Shown here piece by piece: positions 26,279-35,678 of a DNA stretch of 64,000 bases (position 1 is the stretch's first letter; each line of letters opens with the position of its first letter). The stretch comes from Flammeovirgaceae bacterium UBA7330 (lineage in GTDB: Bacteria > Bacteroidota > Bacteroidia > Cytophagales > Cyclobacteriaceae), in assembly GCA_002471275.1 (NCBI GenBank), contig DKPQ01000014.1:461-64460 (forward strand), given 5' to 3'. A model generated the notes under the pieces. The model saw nothing but the letters and a program-made list of their open reading frames with translations. It made no database searches and was not told the origin of the DNA. The position numbers were made by a program, and so were the translations under genes.

Positions 26279-28171
26279 TTACTGGTTCTTGATAAACTTC
26301 ACCTGGCTTGTAAAAGAAGTCCGATTCTTTTTAGAGTAAAAAATAGTTTTAAATAAATAGGTCCCTGGCTTTAGTCCGGCAACATCAATACTGAAGCTAA
26401 AATCCGTAGGAGACTCCAACCGCTTTTCCATTTCCATAACAGTCTTACCACTAAGTGAAATGATCTCTATAGAAGCGTTTGTAAATTTAAAATCCGGCCA
26501 TTCCACTACCAGACTATCATCTGTAGGATTGGGATAAACGCTCATTGATTTGTCAGACAGTACACTGAGTGGTTCAGGAACGAACTCAGCATCAATTTCT
26601 ATCCCTTCCGAAACTGTAAATTGTATGGGGTTTTCATCTCTCTGTACATCCCCTGACCAACTACCAAAATCAAATCCGCTGGCTGGCACAGCTGTTGCCA
26701 TGATTACAGATCCGATTACATACTCATCATAAGCAGGGTCAAGGATAATTTCACCGCCTACCGTTTCTGCGATTTTGACTTCTGTTGTGTTTTCATCCCG
26801 GAGGTAGAAAGGCCCCGTATTTTCTGCTGTTACATGGGGCATCACCAACAGACTTGCTGAATATTCTACTGATCCAATATCTTTTAAGTCTACCGACTCC
26901 GGTCTTTCCTGTCCCATCAGATCCAATAATACCAAAGAGTCATAATACAGCCCCTTGAAACCAGGTATGGCGGGATAACCAGCAACCGCACTGTTGATGG
27001 CCGGACTTGAGTCTGTTATCTGGGCGAAACCTTCCGTATTGATAGTCAATCCAGGGTCTGTTGCCTCAATGCCACCCGGAGCAGTCATTCCCAAAGCACC
27101 CCTGGAAATATTCCCAAACCATGTTTCATTACCGGTAGGATCTTCAAATAGTTGATCAACCGGATCCACAAAAATATTATTGGCAAAAGTGACATTGGTT
27201 GGTGGGTAGCTGCCATTACCCCCAAGGATCACTTCAGCGGAATTTATGATGGTATTAAAATAAATGTGAATATTTGATAGGGGATCTGATGACTCATTTT
27301 GTAAGTAAATGGATCGTTTATCCAAACCCTCAAAGTAATTGTTGTAGATGAAGTGGTTGGAGCCTTCCCTTACTCTTACACCTCCCATGTTGTTGAGAAA
27401 GAAATTGCCATAGACGATGGCTTCATCTCCATGCCTTAAGACCAGCTCAGCTTTGGAGTTATTCTCAAAAGTATTGTAGCGGATTACGTTTTGGGCAGCC
27501 TTATTAGAGATCAATTCACCGTCTCCATCACAGTTAGTGAAGTAACAATACTCTACGATTGCACGACTGTCAAACTCTGCCTGGGTGCTAACTCCAATTC
27601 TGATTGGTTCAATCCCCAGGTCATTGCCGGTGCCCTCAAAATTCTTAAATGAACAATATTGGATTTTATGATAGCCGGGCTCAGTATTATGTACAAGAAT
27701 GGATAAGATATTTTGATCATCCAGGTTGAGTCGGTTTTCAAAATTGCTGTAACTGATGGTCGTCCTTCTGCTATCCTCATCGACGATCAGGTATTTATAG
27801 CAGGTATAATCTTTAATATTGATTTGGGTTATCAGCACGTCACTTCCCCAAATGCGAATGACATGACTGGTGCCAATGTTTCCTCCAATGAATTGCAGTT
27901 CGCTAAGTGTGACGTTATCACCTTCGATCTCGACTTTAGATGCCCCACTAAATATGGCAGTACCAGGAACAGCAGCAGTTACAATGAGTCCGTTTTTTGG
28001 GATATCCATAAATATATCACTATATACCCCGGAAGCCCAAACAATGGAGTCACCAGCGATTGCCGCACTATGAGCTGTATTAAATTCAGCCTGAGATGAG
28101 ACATCGTACCTGGTTTGAGCAGGTAACTGCTGCGTTAAAACCAAAAAAGAAATAGATAGTATGATTTTCAT
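26279..28171 (-). CDS. PL6 alginate lyase with type IX secretion tail
   Basis: 630 residues, secreted (signal MKIILSISFLVLTQQLPAQ). Residues about 20-440 form a right-handed beta-helix of the chondroitinase B/PL6 type. The active-site region reads LISNKAAQNVIRYNTFEN then LVLRHGDEAIVYGNFF, with the conserved Lys and Arg (NK and RHG). Residues about 455-535 resemble a bacterial InlB-like repeat (GFDFGSWSGD). The end (VYPNPTDDSLVVEW onward) is a type A sorting domain for type IX secretion. PL6 enzymes cleave poly-M, poly-MG or poly-G alginate by beta-elimination. It differs from the other PL6 of this locus, which is a lipoprotein with a second helix. Confidence 0.92.
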   Translation of the reverse strand: MKIILSISFLVLTQQLPAQTRYDVSSQAEFNTAHSAAIAGDSIVWASGVYSDIFMDIPKNGLIVTAAVPGTAIFSGASKVEIEGDNVTLSELQFIGGNIGTSHVIRIWGSDVLITQINIKDYTCYKYLIVDEDSRRTTISYSNFENRLNLDDQNILSILVHNTEPGYHKIQYCSFKNFEGTGNDLGIEPIRIGVSTQAEFDSRAIVEYCYFTNCDGDGELISNKAAQNVIRYNTFENNSKAELVLRHGDEAIVYGNFFLNNMGGVRVREGSNHFIYNNYFEGLDKRSIYLQNESSDPLSNIHIYFNTIINSAEVILGGNGSYPPTNVTFANNIFVDPVDQLFEDPTGNETWFGNISRGALGMTAPGGIEATDPGLTINTEGFAQITDSSPAINSAVAGYPAIPGFKGLYYDSLVLLDLMGQERPESVDLKDIGSVEYSASLLVMPHVTAENTGPFYLRDENTTEVKIAETVGGEIILDPAYDEYVIGSVIMATAVPASGFDFGSWSGDVQRDENPIQFTVSEGIEIDAEFVPEPLSVLSDKSMSVYPNPTDDSLVVEWPDFKFTNASIEIISLSGKTVMEMEKRLESPTDFSFSIDVAGLKPGTYLFKTIFYSKKNRTSFTSQVKFIKNQ

Positions 28172-28177
28172 AATGAT

Positions 28178-29413
28178 CTAATTAAATATGACATCCAGGC
28201 CAGTAATCGCAATAATGATGGAAAAAACCAGGGCTGCTACCATGATTACATTCGTCCAAACCCGATTGGATGGAAGTCCTGAAACCTTTCGATTCCATAA
28301 AACCAGCAGACTTATGACCACCAATGGCAGTCCAAATACATTAAATACCTGGGTGAATATCTGACCCTGGATGGGATTGAAACCAAACACAGGTACGGTT
28401 AAAGCAATTACACTGGCCACGGCAGTCACGATTCTAAATCTTCTCGAACTCACATCAAGCTTACCTGATGAATAATCAGCCAACATCAGCGGCACAATCA
28501 TGAGGATTGGAAAGATGGATGACAAACCGGCACTCAACGTCCCTGCGAAAAAGATGGAAACAGCGAATCTTCCGACGGAGGGCTCAAGCGAGCCCGACAT
28601 GTCCAAAACATTGGTGATTTCTATACCTGATCCATACAGGCTGCCACTGGCCACTGCCATGATCGATCCACTGATCACAAAAATCAATATGGCCGCTACA
28701 ATGGAATCGTTTCTCTGTATTTTGGCATCCGCCAAAGTCCACCCCTTCCCCTGAATAAATAAGGGCCTGGATAAAAAAGTAGCAGCGGCCATTGTCGTGC
28801 CTACAAAAGCAGCAACCAGAATACCTGCTCCTTCCACTTTTGGTATTTTGGGGATGAGTCCCATCATGATCTCTGTGGGCATGGGGAAGACAAAGAACAA
28901 TGTGAAGACAAAGGACAGCCCCATCATCGAAACGAATAAGGCCAGTACTTTTTCGAACAGGGTATAATTACCTTTTAGAAGAAGTATGTAAAAGACACCG
29001 ATGATCAAGATAGCTAAGCCTAGAACCACGAAGTATTGATTTTCGCTGATCCCCGGAAAATTGATTTGGAGGATCTCAAAAATGACATTGGAAGTAATAC
29101 CTAAAATTCCAATCAGCGAATTCCACTGTCCGATCCCTACTGTGACGATGATGGCTATGGCGATAATCTTTCCCAGTGGGAGATGCTTGCGTATAGCAAA
29201 AAGTAAAGTTTCTCCCGAGGCCAAATAGTAATACCCTGAGACAAAAATGAGTACTCCAGAAAACAAACAGCTGAAAAATAACACCCACAGCAAATCCATG
29301 CCGAAAGAATTACCCGCCACTATCATGGAGGTCACACTTCCAGTCCCAATGGTATAACCAATGGCAAAAATCCCGGGTCCGAAGGAAAGCAGAAATTTGA
29401 TAAATTTTTTCAT
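28178..29413 (-). CDS. Nramp-like membrane transporter lacking the metal-binding motif
   Basis: 411 residues with about 11 hydrophobic segments. The Nramp/LeuT-fold start GPGIFAIGYTIGTGSVTSMIVAG and the later TTMAAATFLSRPLFIQGKGW are recognisable. In true Nramp metal carriers helix 1 has DPGN and helix 6 has MPH; here the first is replaced by GTGS and the second by TTMAA, so the Asp, Asn and Met that hold the metal are absent. It is therefore unlikely to be an ordinary Mn2+/Fe2+ transporter. It lies 6 bases from the PL6 gene and 30 from the PL7 gene in the alginate operon, so an oligosaccharide or uronate-related substrate, or a different ion, is possible. Confidence 0.8.
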   Translation of the reverse strand: MKKFIKFLLSFGPGIFAIGYTIGTGSVTSMIVAGNSFGMDLLWVLFFSCLFSGVLIFVSGYYYLASGETLLFAIRKHLPLGKIIAIAIIVTVGIGQWNSLIGILGITSNVIFEILQINFPGISENQYFVVLGLAILIIGVFYILLLKGNYTLFEKVLALFVSMMGLSFVFTLFFVFPMPTEIMMGLIPKIPKVEGAGILVAAFVGTTMAAATFLSRPLFIQGKGWTLADAKIQRNDSIVAAILIFVISGSIMAVASGSLYGSGIEITNVLDMSGSLEPSVGRFAVSIFFAGTLSAGLSSIFPILMIVPLMLADYSSGKLDVSSRRFRIVTAVASVIALTVPVFGFNPIQGQIFTQVFNVFGLPLVVISLLVLWNRKVSGLPSNRVWTNVIMVAALVFSIIIAITGLDVIFN

Positions 29414-29443
29414 TGCGCTTGTTTAGTATACCTAATTTATTGA

Positions 29444-30409
29444 TCACCTTTTGATTACTCTGACGGTCTTTGATATTCCGTCTTTCTCAATTTTCAATAA
29501 ATATAGCCCCGAATTTTCCGGCATCTTCAATGATATTTTTTGACTAGTTATGATGGACTCATATTGAATCTGCCCGGAAACATTGTATAGGGTCAGAATC
29601 CCATGGAGAAATGAATCCCGGATATCCAAAGTAGAAAAGGAATCTGCAGGGTTTGGATACACTTTGATCTTAGCGGATAGGTCATCCACAGCAGACAACA
29701 CTTCCTGTCCATCTAGGTATAGCTTATCGAAGTAGACAGTAGCCTCCCCATCATTTTGCAGGTATACACCGGCCTTCCAGTAGCTTGGGAAGGTCCAAAA
29801 TGAGACGTCTTCCCTGGCTTTTTCCACACCTTCAATGTTGATGATTAGCTCCCCATTCTCCAGAAGCACCTCCCAATCGAAATAATCGGTTGGTGCCAGT
29901 CCTAAATCTACATGGGTGGTATTGACACCAACTACATCTGTTTTAATCGCTGCCCATAGATGGTTTGCTGGTGATTTGGTCAGGTGCTTATAAATCCTCA
30001 GGAGCGGCTTATTAGGTCCACTGCCTGCATTGGCATCATCATGAATTTGCACGACGGTCACCTGATCGCAGGTTTGCTCTACAAACTTCAGTCTTCCGTG
30101 AAACGAACGATCACCTTCCGTAAGGTTCCAATTGGTCTCATGCCTGAGCTCGGTCCGATTGCTTTGCCCTGATTGGTTGAACGCTATTTTGTCACCTTCC
30201 ACCACAAAAAACTGGTTGGATGAGTAGCCATCCATCAATGTAGCCGAGGTAGCCGCAGTAGAACTGGTTGGTACCTGTAGTTTGCACCCACTCAGAAAGG
30301 ATCGAAACCTGGGGATGTCTGAAGGCGCTTCATAGGGTTGAGCCTCGACATTTTGTATCAAAACAATTAAGGAGATAATAATGATATGTCTGAAAATTAT
30401 ATATTTCAT
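29444..30409 (-). CDS. PL7 alginate lyase with type IX secretion tail
   Basis: 321 residues, signal peptide at the start (IIISLIVLIQNVEAQ). The PL7 jelly-roll carries the three family motifs: RTELRHE (catalytic Arg region), QVTVVQIHDD (Gln and His) and SYWKAGVYLQN (catalytic Tyr region). A C-terminal sorting domain (VYPNPADSFSTLDIRD onward, about 250-321) marks it for type IX secretion. It makes endolytic cuts in alginate outside the cell. Its start codon overlaps the stop of the upstream PL15 gene by one base (TAATG), implying coupled translation. Confidence 0.93.
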   Translation of the reverse strand: MKYIIFRHIIIISLIVLIQNVEAQPYEAPSDIPRFRSFLSGCKLQVPTSSTAATSATLMDGYSSNQFFVVEGDKIAFNQSGQSNRTELRHETNWNLTEGDRSFHGRLKFVEQTCDQVTVVQIHDDANAGSGPNKPLLRIYKHLTKSPANHLWAAIKTDVVGVNTTHVDLGLAPTDYFDWEVLLENGELIINIEGVEKAREDVSFWTFPSYWKAGVYLQNDGEATVYFDKLYLDGQEVLSAVDDLSAKIKVYPNPADSFSTLDIRDSFLHGILTLYNVSGQIQYESIITSQKISLKMPENSGLYLLKIEKDGISKTVRVIKR

Positions 30410-32796
30410 TATCTGATAACCCTGATGATTTCTTTTGGACCTGAGGCAGGCTCATAGACCAGGTCCAGTAAGTAATCCCCCTTCTTTGAATTATTGTCCA
30501 TGTTAATCACCCCGGACCATTTGTCTTTACCGAAATTGCCGGTTAGCTTAATCTTTCCGTCAACCATGTCCCATTTGCATGTAGGGTATTCTCCATCCTC
30601 TTTGATGGTCATGATGGCGGCTATCCTCCGTTTATTTGTTTTTTGATTTGCCGATCCTGTAAAATGCCACTCGTTAGCAGGAGGTTTGGCAGTTACCATA
30701 GGGTAGTCCTGCTTCGGATCAATGGGCCATTCATTGGTGATGGAAAAATCAAACCCTCCCTGGGTAATCAGCTGTGTTTTCATTGACTCCCCCTTTCGGA
30801 AGGATTCAATGGTTTGATTTTTGGGATCCAGCAAAATTTCTTCCCGTGAATGCAACAACCAATCTACTTCTATGGGTTGTGGTCCGGATAGATCATCCAC
30901 CACCAGGATAATAGACGGGCGGATCATAATGACATGCCGTTGATAATAGTCCAATCGATCTCCATAACATTTCTCGGCATCTCCCGCCACATATCCCATG
31001 TGCGCAGTGCTCTTAAAGTTGGCGATTCGCCCACTGGCTAGAGCACTCCTGTCAATCTGACCCTCTCCGTTGATCAGCAGCGCATTGTGAGCTACTGTGA
31101 GGTTGGAGTATTGAAAGTGGAACGGGGACTGGTGCTGAGGATATCGCGCACCACTTGTATTGGCCAGTGCTTTCCCTCCTTTCATGATGGCAAAGCTATT
31201 TTGATCGGCATGGCTGTGGCTCACAGATCCATAAGGACTGCTTTTAAACAACACCATCAGGTCGTTTTCCGGACTCAGGATATCGGAATGCAGTGCAGCC
31301 CAGCCAATCCCATGAAAGGCTCTATCCGGCTTCATTGAAGATGGCTTATTAGCATCCAGGTTATCCTCCAGAATGATTTCATGCATGGCGTTGAAGCGGT
31401 CTGTAGTCCGGTCTGTATTAAGCTGTTCAATCCACCAGCGCGTCTCAGCATCATTATGTAGAAGCGAATGGAATTTCAGGATAGCATACAGGTCACCTCC
31501 CCTGTAACTGATGGGATGGTGCTCATTATCCCCAAAAGGCATGATCTCACCAACCGGAGACACGCAATAGACCAGGAAATGACGCATATTCCGGAAATAG
31601 GATTTTTCCCACAAGTTATAGCCAGTGGCTTCATAGAGTGATTGCAATGGAGTGATAAATCGCTCATTGTAAGAAAGTGCATAATTGACCCCCTCGGCCC
31701 ATCCGCCATCTTTACCTCCCCAATGTGGAAATACGGTCAGTAATGCTCGCATGGCATAATCCATCCATACTTCTGCACGCTCTTCCTCTGCAAGAGCTAT
31801 GGAAAATTCCAATAGATATCCGGGCAGTCTGCCATCATGACTATATGCTGACTTGTGTAAAAAATCCCGTCTTTCCAGCCTGTCCAGCATCTGGTCTCCT
31901 CGTGCGATAAGCATTTGTTTTACCGCTGCACGTTCCTCATCTGTCATCAGGTCATACAACCAGTCATAAGCCTGTGCGCCAGTTCGTGCAATGCGTAGTC
32001 CAATCTCGTCAAAACTTTCATCGATTGATGCCACTCCGTCAAGCTCCCAATCCAATAGATTGAGTAAATGCTTTTTGGCTGCCAGACCATATTTTTCCTC
32101 TCCGGTCAAAACATACACCAGTGCCATCGGGGTCATACCGCGATTATAGATGCTGGTAAATTCATGGTAGGAGGCCCGGTAAGCTGTTCTACGCGCTGGA
32201 TACTCTGTCTCAATATCATATTTATCAAAATCAGGTTTTTCCATAAGCTCCAGACTCAGCGCCTCATCAGCGGTTTTTCTGATGTCTTCAAAAGTTTGCT
32301 TACGCGTACCATTGAGTGAAGCGCGTATTTCATCGAGCCTGGATTTGGGAAATAATAACCTGGGGTGTTCATCCGGCACCCGACTTAGCAATTCCCTGGG
32401 TTGTACCCACGGCAACTCAAATGCATTCTCACTAATGGTAAAACTTTGAGCGTCGCGACTGGCAACGACCTTTCCTTCGTTGTCGAGGGCATCCACGTAC
32501 CAACGATAGGTTCCTGCAGCTAACACTTTATCAGGAACATGCACCGGGTCTGAGAGTGTCCCTGATTGATACACCTGTTTTCCCGATCCATTTTCTATTC
32601 TCAGACGGTAGCTGATCTCGCCTCTAGGAGCGGCTCTCCACCAGCAAAACCCCGGAGGAGAAATGTCAAGTACCTGGTCTGGCAATGGCCGGTTGAAATT
32701 ACCATCTTCCGGTTGAACCTGTGGAAAGGATACCTGGGAATATGCCAGAGTTTGGATTAATACTAATAGGGTTAAAATCGAGCCAGCTTTCATCAT
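30409..32796 (-). CDS. PL15-type exo-alginate lyase (heparinase II/III fold, DUF4962)
   Basis: 795 residues from the ATG at 32796; the frame extends further upstream but that part has no signal peptide, while MMKAGSILTLLVLIQTLAYS does. A DUF4962 beta domain (about 15-150) precedes an alpha-toroid (about 150-490) and an anti-parallel beta-sandwich with GSVSHSHADQNSFAIMKGG, the catalytic-type His region of heparinase II/III lyases, and NLTVAHNALLING. The layout is that of PL15 oligoalginate lyases, which release unsaturated monosaccharide from oligoalginate. A soluble periplasmic location fits that role. Assignment to PL15 rather than a related family is inferred from the layout and context. 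Confidence 0.85.
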   Translation of the reverse strand: MMKAGSILTLLVLIQTLAYSQVSFPQVQPEDGNFNRPLPDQVLDISPPGFCWWRAAPRGEISYRLRIENGSGKQVYQSGTLSDPVHVPDKVLAAGTYRWYVDALDNEGKVVASRDAQSFTISENAFELPWVQPRELLSRVPDEHPRLLFPKSRLDEIRASLNGTRKQTFEDIRKTADEALSLELMEKPDFDKYDIETEYPARRTAYRASYHEFTSIYNRGMTPMALVYVLTGEEKYGLAAKKHLLNLLDWELDGVASIDESFDEIGLRIARTGAQAYDWLYDLMTDEERAAVKQMLIARGDQMLDRLERRDFLHKSAYSHDGRLPGYLLEFSIALAEEERAEVWMDYAMRALLTVFPHWGGKDGGWAEGVNYALSYNERFITPLQSLYEATGYNLWEKSYFRNMRHFLVYCVSPVGEIMPFGDNEHHPISYRGGDLYAILKFHSLLHNDAETRWWIEQLNTDRTTDRFNAMHEIILEDNLDANKPSSMKPDRAFHGIGWAALHSDILSPENDLMVLFKSSPYGSVSHSHADQNSFAIMKGGKALANTSGARYPQHQSPFHFQYSNLTVAHNALLINGEGQIDRSALASGRIANFKSTAHMGYVAGDAEKCYGDRLDYYQRHVIMIRPSIILVVDDLSGPQPIEVDWLLHSREEILLDPKNQTIESFRKGESMKTQLITQGGFDFSITNEWPIDPKQDYPMVTAKPPANEWHFTGSANQKTNKRRIAAIMTIKEDGEYPTCKWDMVDGKIKLTGNFGKDKWSGVINMDNNSKKGDYLLDLVYEPASGPKEIIRVIR

Positions 32797-32839
32797 TTCA
32801 CTGTTTTTTGTTGTGTTTATACATATAGTTATTTGGGTA

Positions 32840-33883
32840 TTAAAGTGAGGGCATAGTGCCCGGACCAACGGTAGACTCTTTAAACCACACTTCTGTATAG
32901 CAACCATTGGCATATTGTTTCTCTACATCACCGTCGTATGTTTCAGACCCACTACTCCAAACCATATTTGTTTCAGGATCCCGACCATTTGACTGGTTAT
33001 AAGCCCCCTGTTTGAAGAATTGTAATTCCCCTTCATATGCATTCGGTCTTTCTGTACCATCTCTGCCTATCACACTATACAGTGTTAAAATTTGCTGTGG
33101 AATATCTGATTTGGTTACATACTCAGAGCTAATGAGGCTCTTGGTAAATGTCTTTGTTTCGTGGCCTGCACTCTTGAAGGTGAGGTACATGATACCCTGA
33201 TACACATTTACTTCATAACTAAACTCTTCTCCTAATTCAATACCATCTGCGGGCTCAGTTGGGTAAGTACCAGGATCAGGGCCAATCACTGTCATATCGT
33301 AGCCCCAAACAGCAGATGAGAAATCCCATCTTTTATCATTATCACCAGCTGTATTGATTTCATAGTTCCAGTAAACCGAACCTTTTGTGTGCCCGGGGAA
33401 TTTTTTATAGAAGATCTTTAATGGCTCGTTTTCGTGCCCATCTGCACTGTGAATCTGCCCAACAACAACTGAGTAGGATGCAGCGACACGTGCATCCCCG
33501 GAGGTGGAGACATGCATTACTTTCAAAGTACCGGTCAGTTTCCCCCCGGTTTTAGGTGTCCAGCGTTCTTTCTGACCCAGTTCCGACCGTGTATTGTGAG
33601 AATTCGGTGAAGTCACCCCTCCATTCGGGGCTTTGTAGACCACCCAGTCCGATCCATGATTGACTGCATAGAAATAATCTTTATGCTCAAAATTCTTCAG
33701 ATCTCGGGTGCGCTCTCCATTACCCAGTAATATGCTCCATTGGTCGAGAGAAGACAACACATCACTTGGATATCTGGAATTATCTCCTTGTGGAACATCA
33801 GCTTCTTTACTGGATTTTGTTCCACAAGATAGTACTGACAAACTCAGTGCTGACAGAAAAAACATACGTATTAAAATTTTCAT
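32840..33883 (-). CDS. PL7 alginate lyase lipoprotein
   Basis: 347 residues from the ATG at 33883; an upstream GTG at 33916 adds 11 residues with no role. The lipobox LSLSVLSC (Cys about 20) anchors it. PL7 motifs are NTRSELGQ, SVVVGQIHSAD and FFKQGAYNQ. RSELG replaces the common RSELR, as in some PL7 subfamilies. It should cut alginate endolytically at the outer membrane and supply oligomers to SusCD. Together with the type IX-secreted PL7 it gives one free and one anchored version. The gap to the following PL15 gene is 43 bases. Confidence 0.92.
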   Translation of the reverse strand: MKILIRMFFLSALSLSVLSCGTKSSKEADVPQGDNSRYPSDVLSSLDQWSILLGNGERTRDLKNFEHKDYFYAVNHGSDWVVYKAPNGGVTSPNSHNTRSELGQKERWTPKTGGKLTGTLKVMHVSTSGDARVAASYSVVVGQIHSADGHENEPLKIFYKKFPGHTKGSVYWNYEINTAGDNDKRWDFSSAVWGYDMTVIGPDPGTYPTEPADGIELGEEFSYEVNVYQGIMYLTFKSAGHETKTFTKSLISSEYVTKSDIPQQILTLYSVIGRDGTERPNAYEGELQFFKQGAYNQSNGRDPETNMVWSSGSETYDGDVEKQYANGCYTEVWFKESTVGPGTMPSL

Positions 33884-33931
33884 TGCTTTATGAGCTATTT
33901 TATGAAAAACATACACTTATGATATCCCATT

Positions 33932-34780
33932 TCAGAAACCATCAATTTTTAAAGACCTTAGCCCCTCAATATTGGCCATTAATACCTCTTTCGAATCTTT
34001 TCCTTCCACGTGATCTAAAATTCCCCACGGCCCCTTATACCCGGCACGAATCAGTTGCTCAATCATTTCTTTTTCAAAGTCACCTTCTCCTATCGTGATG
34101 ACTTTTGGACCTTCAACTTTTACACCCCCCAGGTTTACCGACACCAGATAGGGAACAATTTTCCCGGCAATTTCACTGAAGTCTGCTACATCAGATTGTG
34201 CATGATGAAAACTGTATACCATCCTGATGTCATATGCTGTCAGTGCATGGATGATCTCCAGTTGATTCGATGTGTTGGCAAACCAACCCGTGTGGTTGTA
34301 GAGCGCCACCGAACAGTTGATTTTACTTGCTTCATCAGCAATAAAATGGACAAATTCCGTGGCTTTTTTCATGGCTTCTGACTGGCTTATGTCCTCAAAA
34401 AAATTAGGACTCATACTCAACCAAATAGTGGTCTCTGTTTTGGTTTCTTTCAGTATTTCAAATACCCTTTTATTCGCCAGAGCCAGGTTTCCAACCGAAT
34501 CCCGGGTGGCATTTAGCCAGAGCCAAACAGCTATCGTTTCAATTTCCGCCTCCCTCATCAAATTCAGCTCAGTCGACATATCATCAAGATGACGATCCCG
34601 CCAGTCGTAGGCATATTTTGTGAAACCCATGTCGGACAGAAGCTCAACCCTTTCCATGGGAGTGCGATCTTTCACATCATAAGCGACTATACACCAGGGA
34701 AAAAGATCATTCATGCTTTGGCCGATTGCCATGCAAAACGAAGCCGTAATCATGAAAATGGTTACGAATATTCTGCTCAA
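33932..34780 (-). CDS. Exported TIM-barrel isomerase-like protein (xylose isomerase-like fold)
   Basis: The fold is that of sugar phosphate isomerase/epimerases: strand motifs FPWCIVAYDVKDRTP, LNLMREAEIETIAVWLWL, SVALYNHTGWFANTSNQ, MVYSFHHAQSD and PWGILDHVEGKDS, with Glu/His positions suited to a metal site. The frame is open up to a GTG at 34903, which directly follows the SDR stop, but the extra 41 residues look non-coding. The TTG at 34780 gives a clean signal peptide (SRIFVTIFMITASFCMAIG), so I start there. An exported isomerase in an alginate locus is odd, and its substrate is not known. Confidence 0.7.
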   Translation of the reverse strand: MSRIFVTIFMITASFCMAIGQSMNDLFPWCIVAYDVKDRTPMERVELLSDMGFTKYAYDWRDRHLDDMSTELNLMREAEIETIAVWLWLNATRDSVGNLALANKRVFEILKETKTETTIWLSMSPNFFEDISQSEAMKKATEFVHFIADEASKINCSVALYNHTGWFANTSNQLEIIHALTAYDIRMVYSFHHAQSDVADFSEIAGKIVPYLVSVNLGGVKVEGPKVITIGEGDFEKEMIEQLIRAGYKGPWGILDHVEGKDSKEVLMANIEGLRSLKIDGF

Positions 34781-34903
34781 GACCGAAAAAAGCACATTTG
34801 ACACATTATCAAAATTTCCACCATCAGGGTGCTTCGAAATAAAAAACAGGTCAGTATCCCCACCTTGGAATACTGACTCAGTTTTCAGTTTATATTGATT
34901 CAC

Positions 34904-35656
34904 TCATGAAAATGCAAGACCTCCATTGATGTCTACATTGTTACCCGTCATGAAGGTAGACTCTGGTCCGGCCAGGTAAGCCACCAAATCAGCTACTTCT
35001 TCAGCCTGTCCTTCTCGTCTCAATGGCGTATTGCCTGCTACCTTAGCCCTCACTTCATCTTTGGTGAAATCATCATGAAATTTTGTGGCAATCATCCCCG
35101 GACAAACAGCATTGATCCTGATTCCCTGAGGACCCAGTTCTTTTGCCCAGTTTCGGGTCAGGGTCATCACTGCACCTTTCGAAGCCGCATAAATGGCTGA
35201 CCCCGGACCTCCTCCATCGCGTCCTGCCTGTGATGCCAGGTTGATGATAGTCCCTCCATTACCCATAAGTGGCTTGAAGGCCTGTGTGACAAACACTGTA
35301 CCCTTCAGGTTTACGTTCATCACCAGGTTATAGTAGTCCTCATCGATCTCCTCTACGGTTTTTCTGGCAAAAAGGCCTCCTGCATTGTTAACAAGAATAT
35401 CCACCTTGCCACCAAACGCCTCTTTGGTCTTCGCTACCATGTTGTCAATATCTGCTTGTTTGGTCACATCAGCCTGCACAGCAATTCCCTCACCTCCTAT
35501 AGCCTTAATGGCAGCAAGTGTTTCTTCACTGTCTTTCTTGCTCCCATAATAGTTGACAACAACTTTGGCTCCTTCTTTAGCTAATTTGATACAGATTGCC
35601 TGTCCAATATCACGTGCACCACCGGTCACAACAGCTACTTTTCCTTTTAATTTCAT
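34904..35656 (-). CDS. SDR oxidoreductase, candidate DEH reductase
   Basis: 250 residues, a classical short-chain dehydrogenase: cofactor motif TGGARDIGQAI (about 11-21), NNAG (about 90), and the catalytic Ser and YAASK (about 157-161). The glycine-rich loop has D-I-G after an Arg, and residues after strand 2 (NYYGSKKDSEE) suggest NADP(H) preference, though this is uncertain. In alginate loci SDR enzymes reduce 4-deoxy-L-erythro-5-hexoseulose uronate (DEH) to KDG. Two SDR genes lie side by side here, so one may be the DEH reductase and the other may act on another keto-sugar or use a different cofactor. Confidence 0.88.
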   Translation of the reverse strand: MKLKGKVAVVTGGARDIGQAICIKLAKEGAKVVVNYYGSKKDSEETLAAIKAIGGEGIAVQADVTKQADIDNMVAKTKEAFGGKVDILVNNAGGLFARKTVEEIDEDYYNLVMNVNLKGTVFVTQAFKPLMGNGGTIINLASQAGRDGGGPGSAIYAASKGAVMTLTRNWAKELGPQGIRINAVCPGMIATKFHDDFTKDEVRAKVAGNTPLRREGQAEEVADLVAYLAGPESTFMTGNNVDINGGLAFS

Positions 35657-35678
35657 GTAATAGTGTTTTGCTACTTAC

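Noticed and set aside
28178..29413. Naming the Nramp-like gene mntH
   Set aside because: The metal-binding DPGN and MPH residues are absent, so a metal-transport name is not supported.
33884..33916. Upstream GTG start for the PL7 lipoprotein
   Set aside because: The added residues precede a good lipoprotein signal and would weaken it; the ATG at 33883 is preferred.
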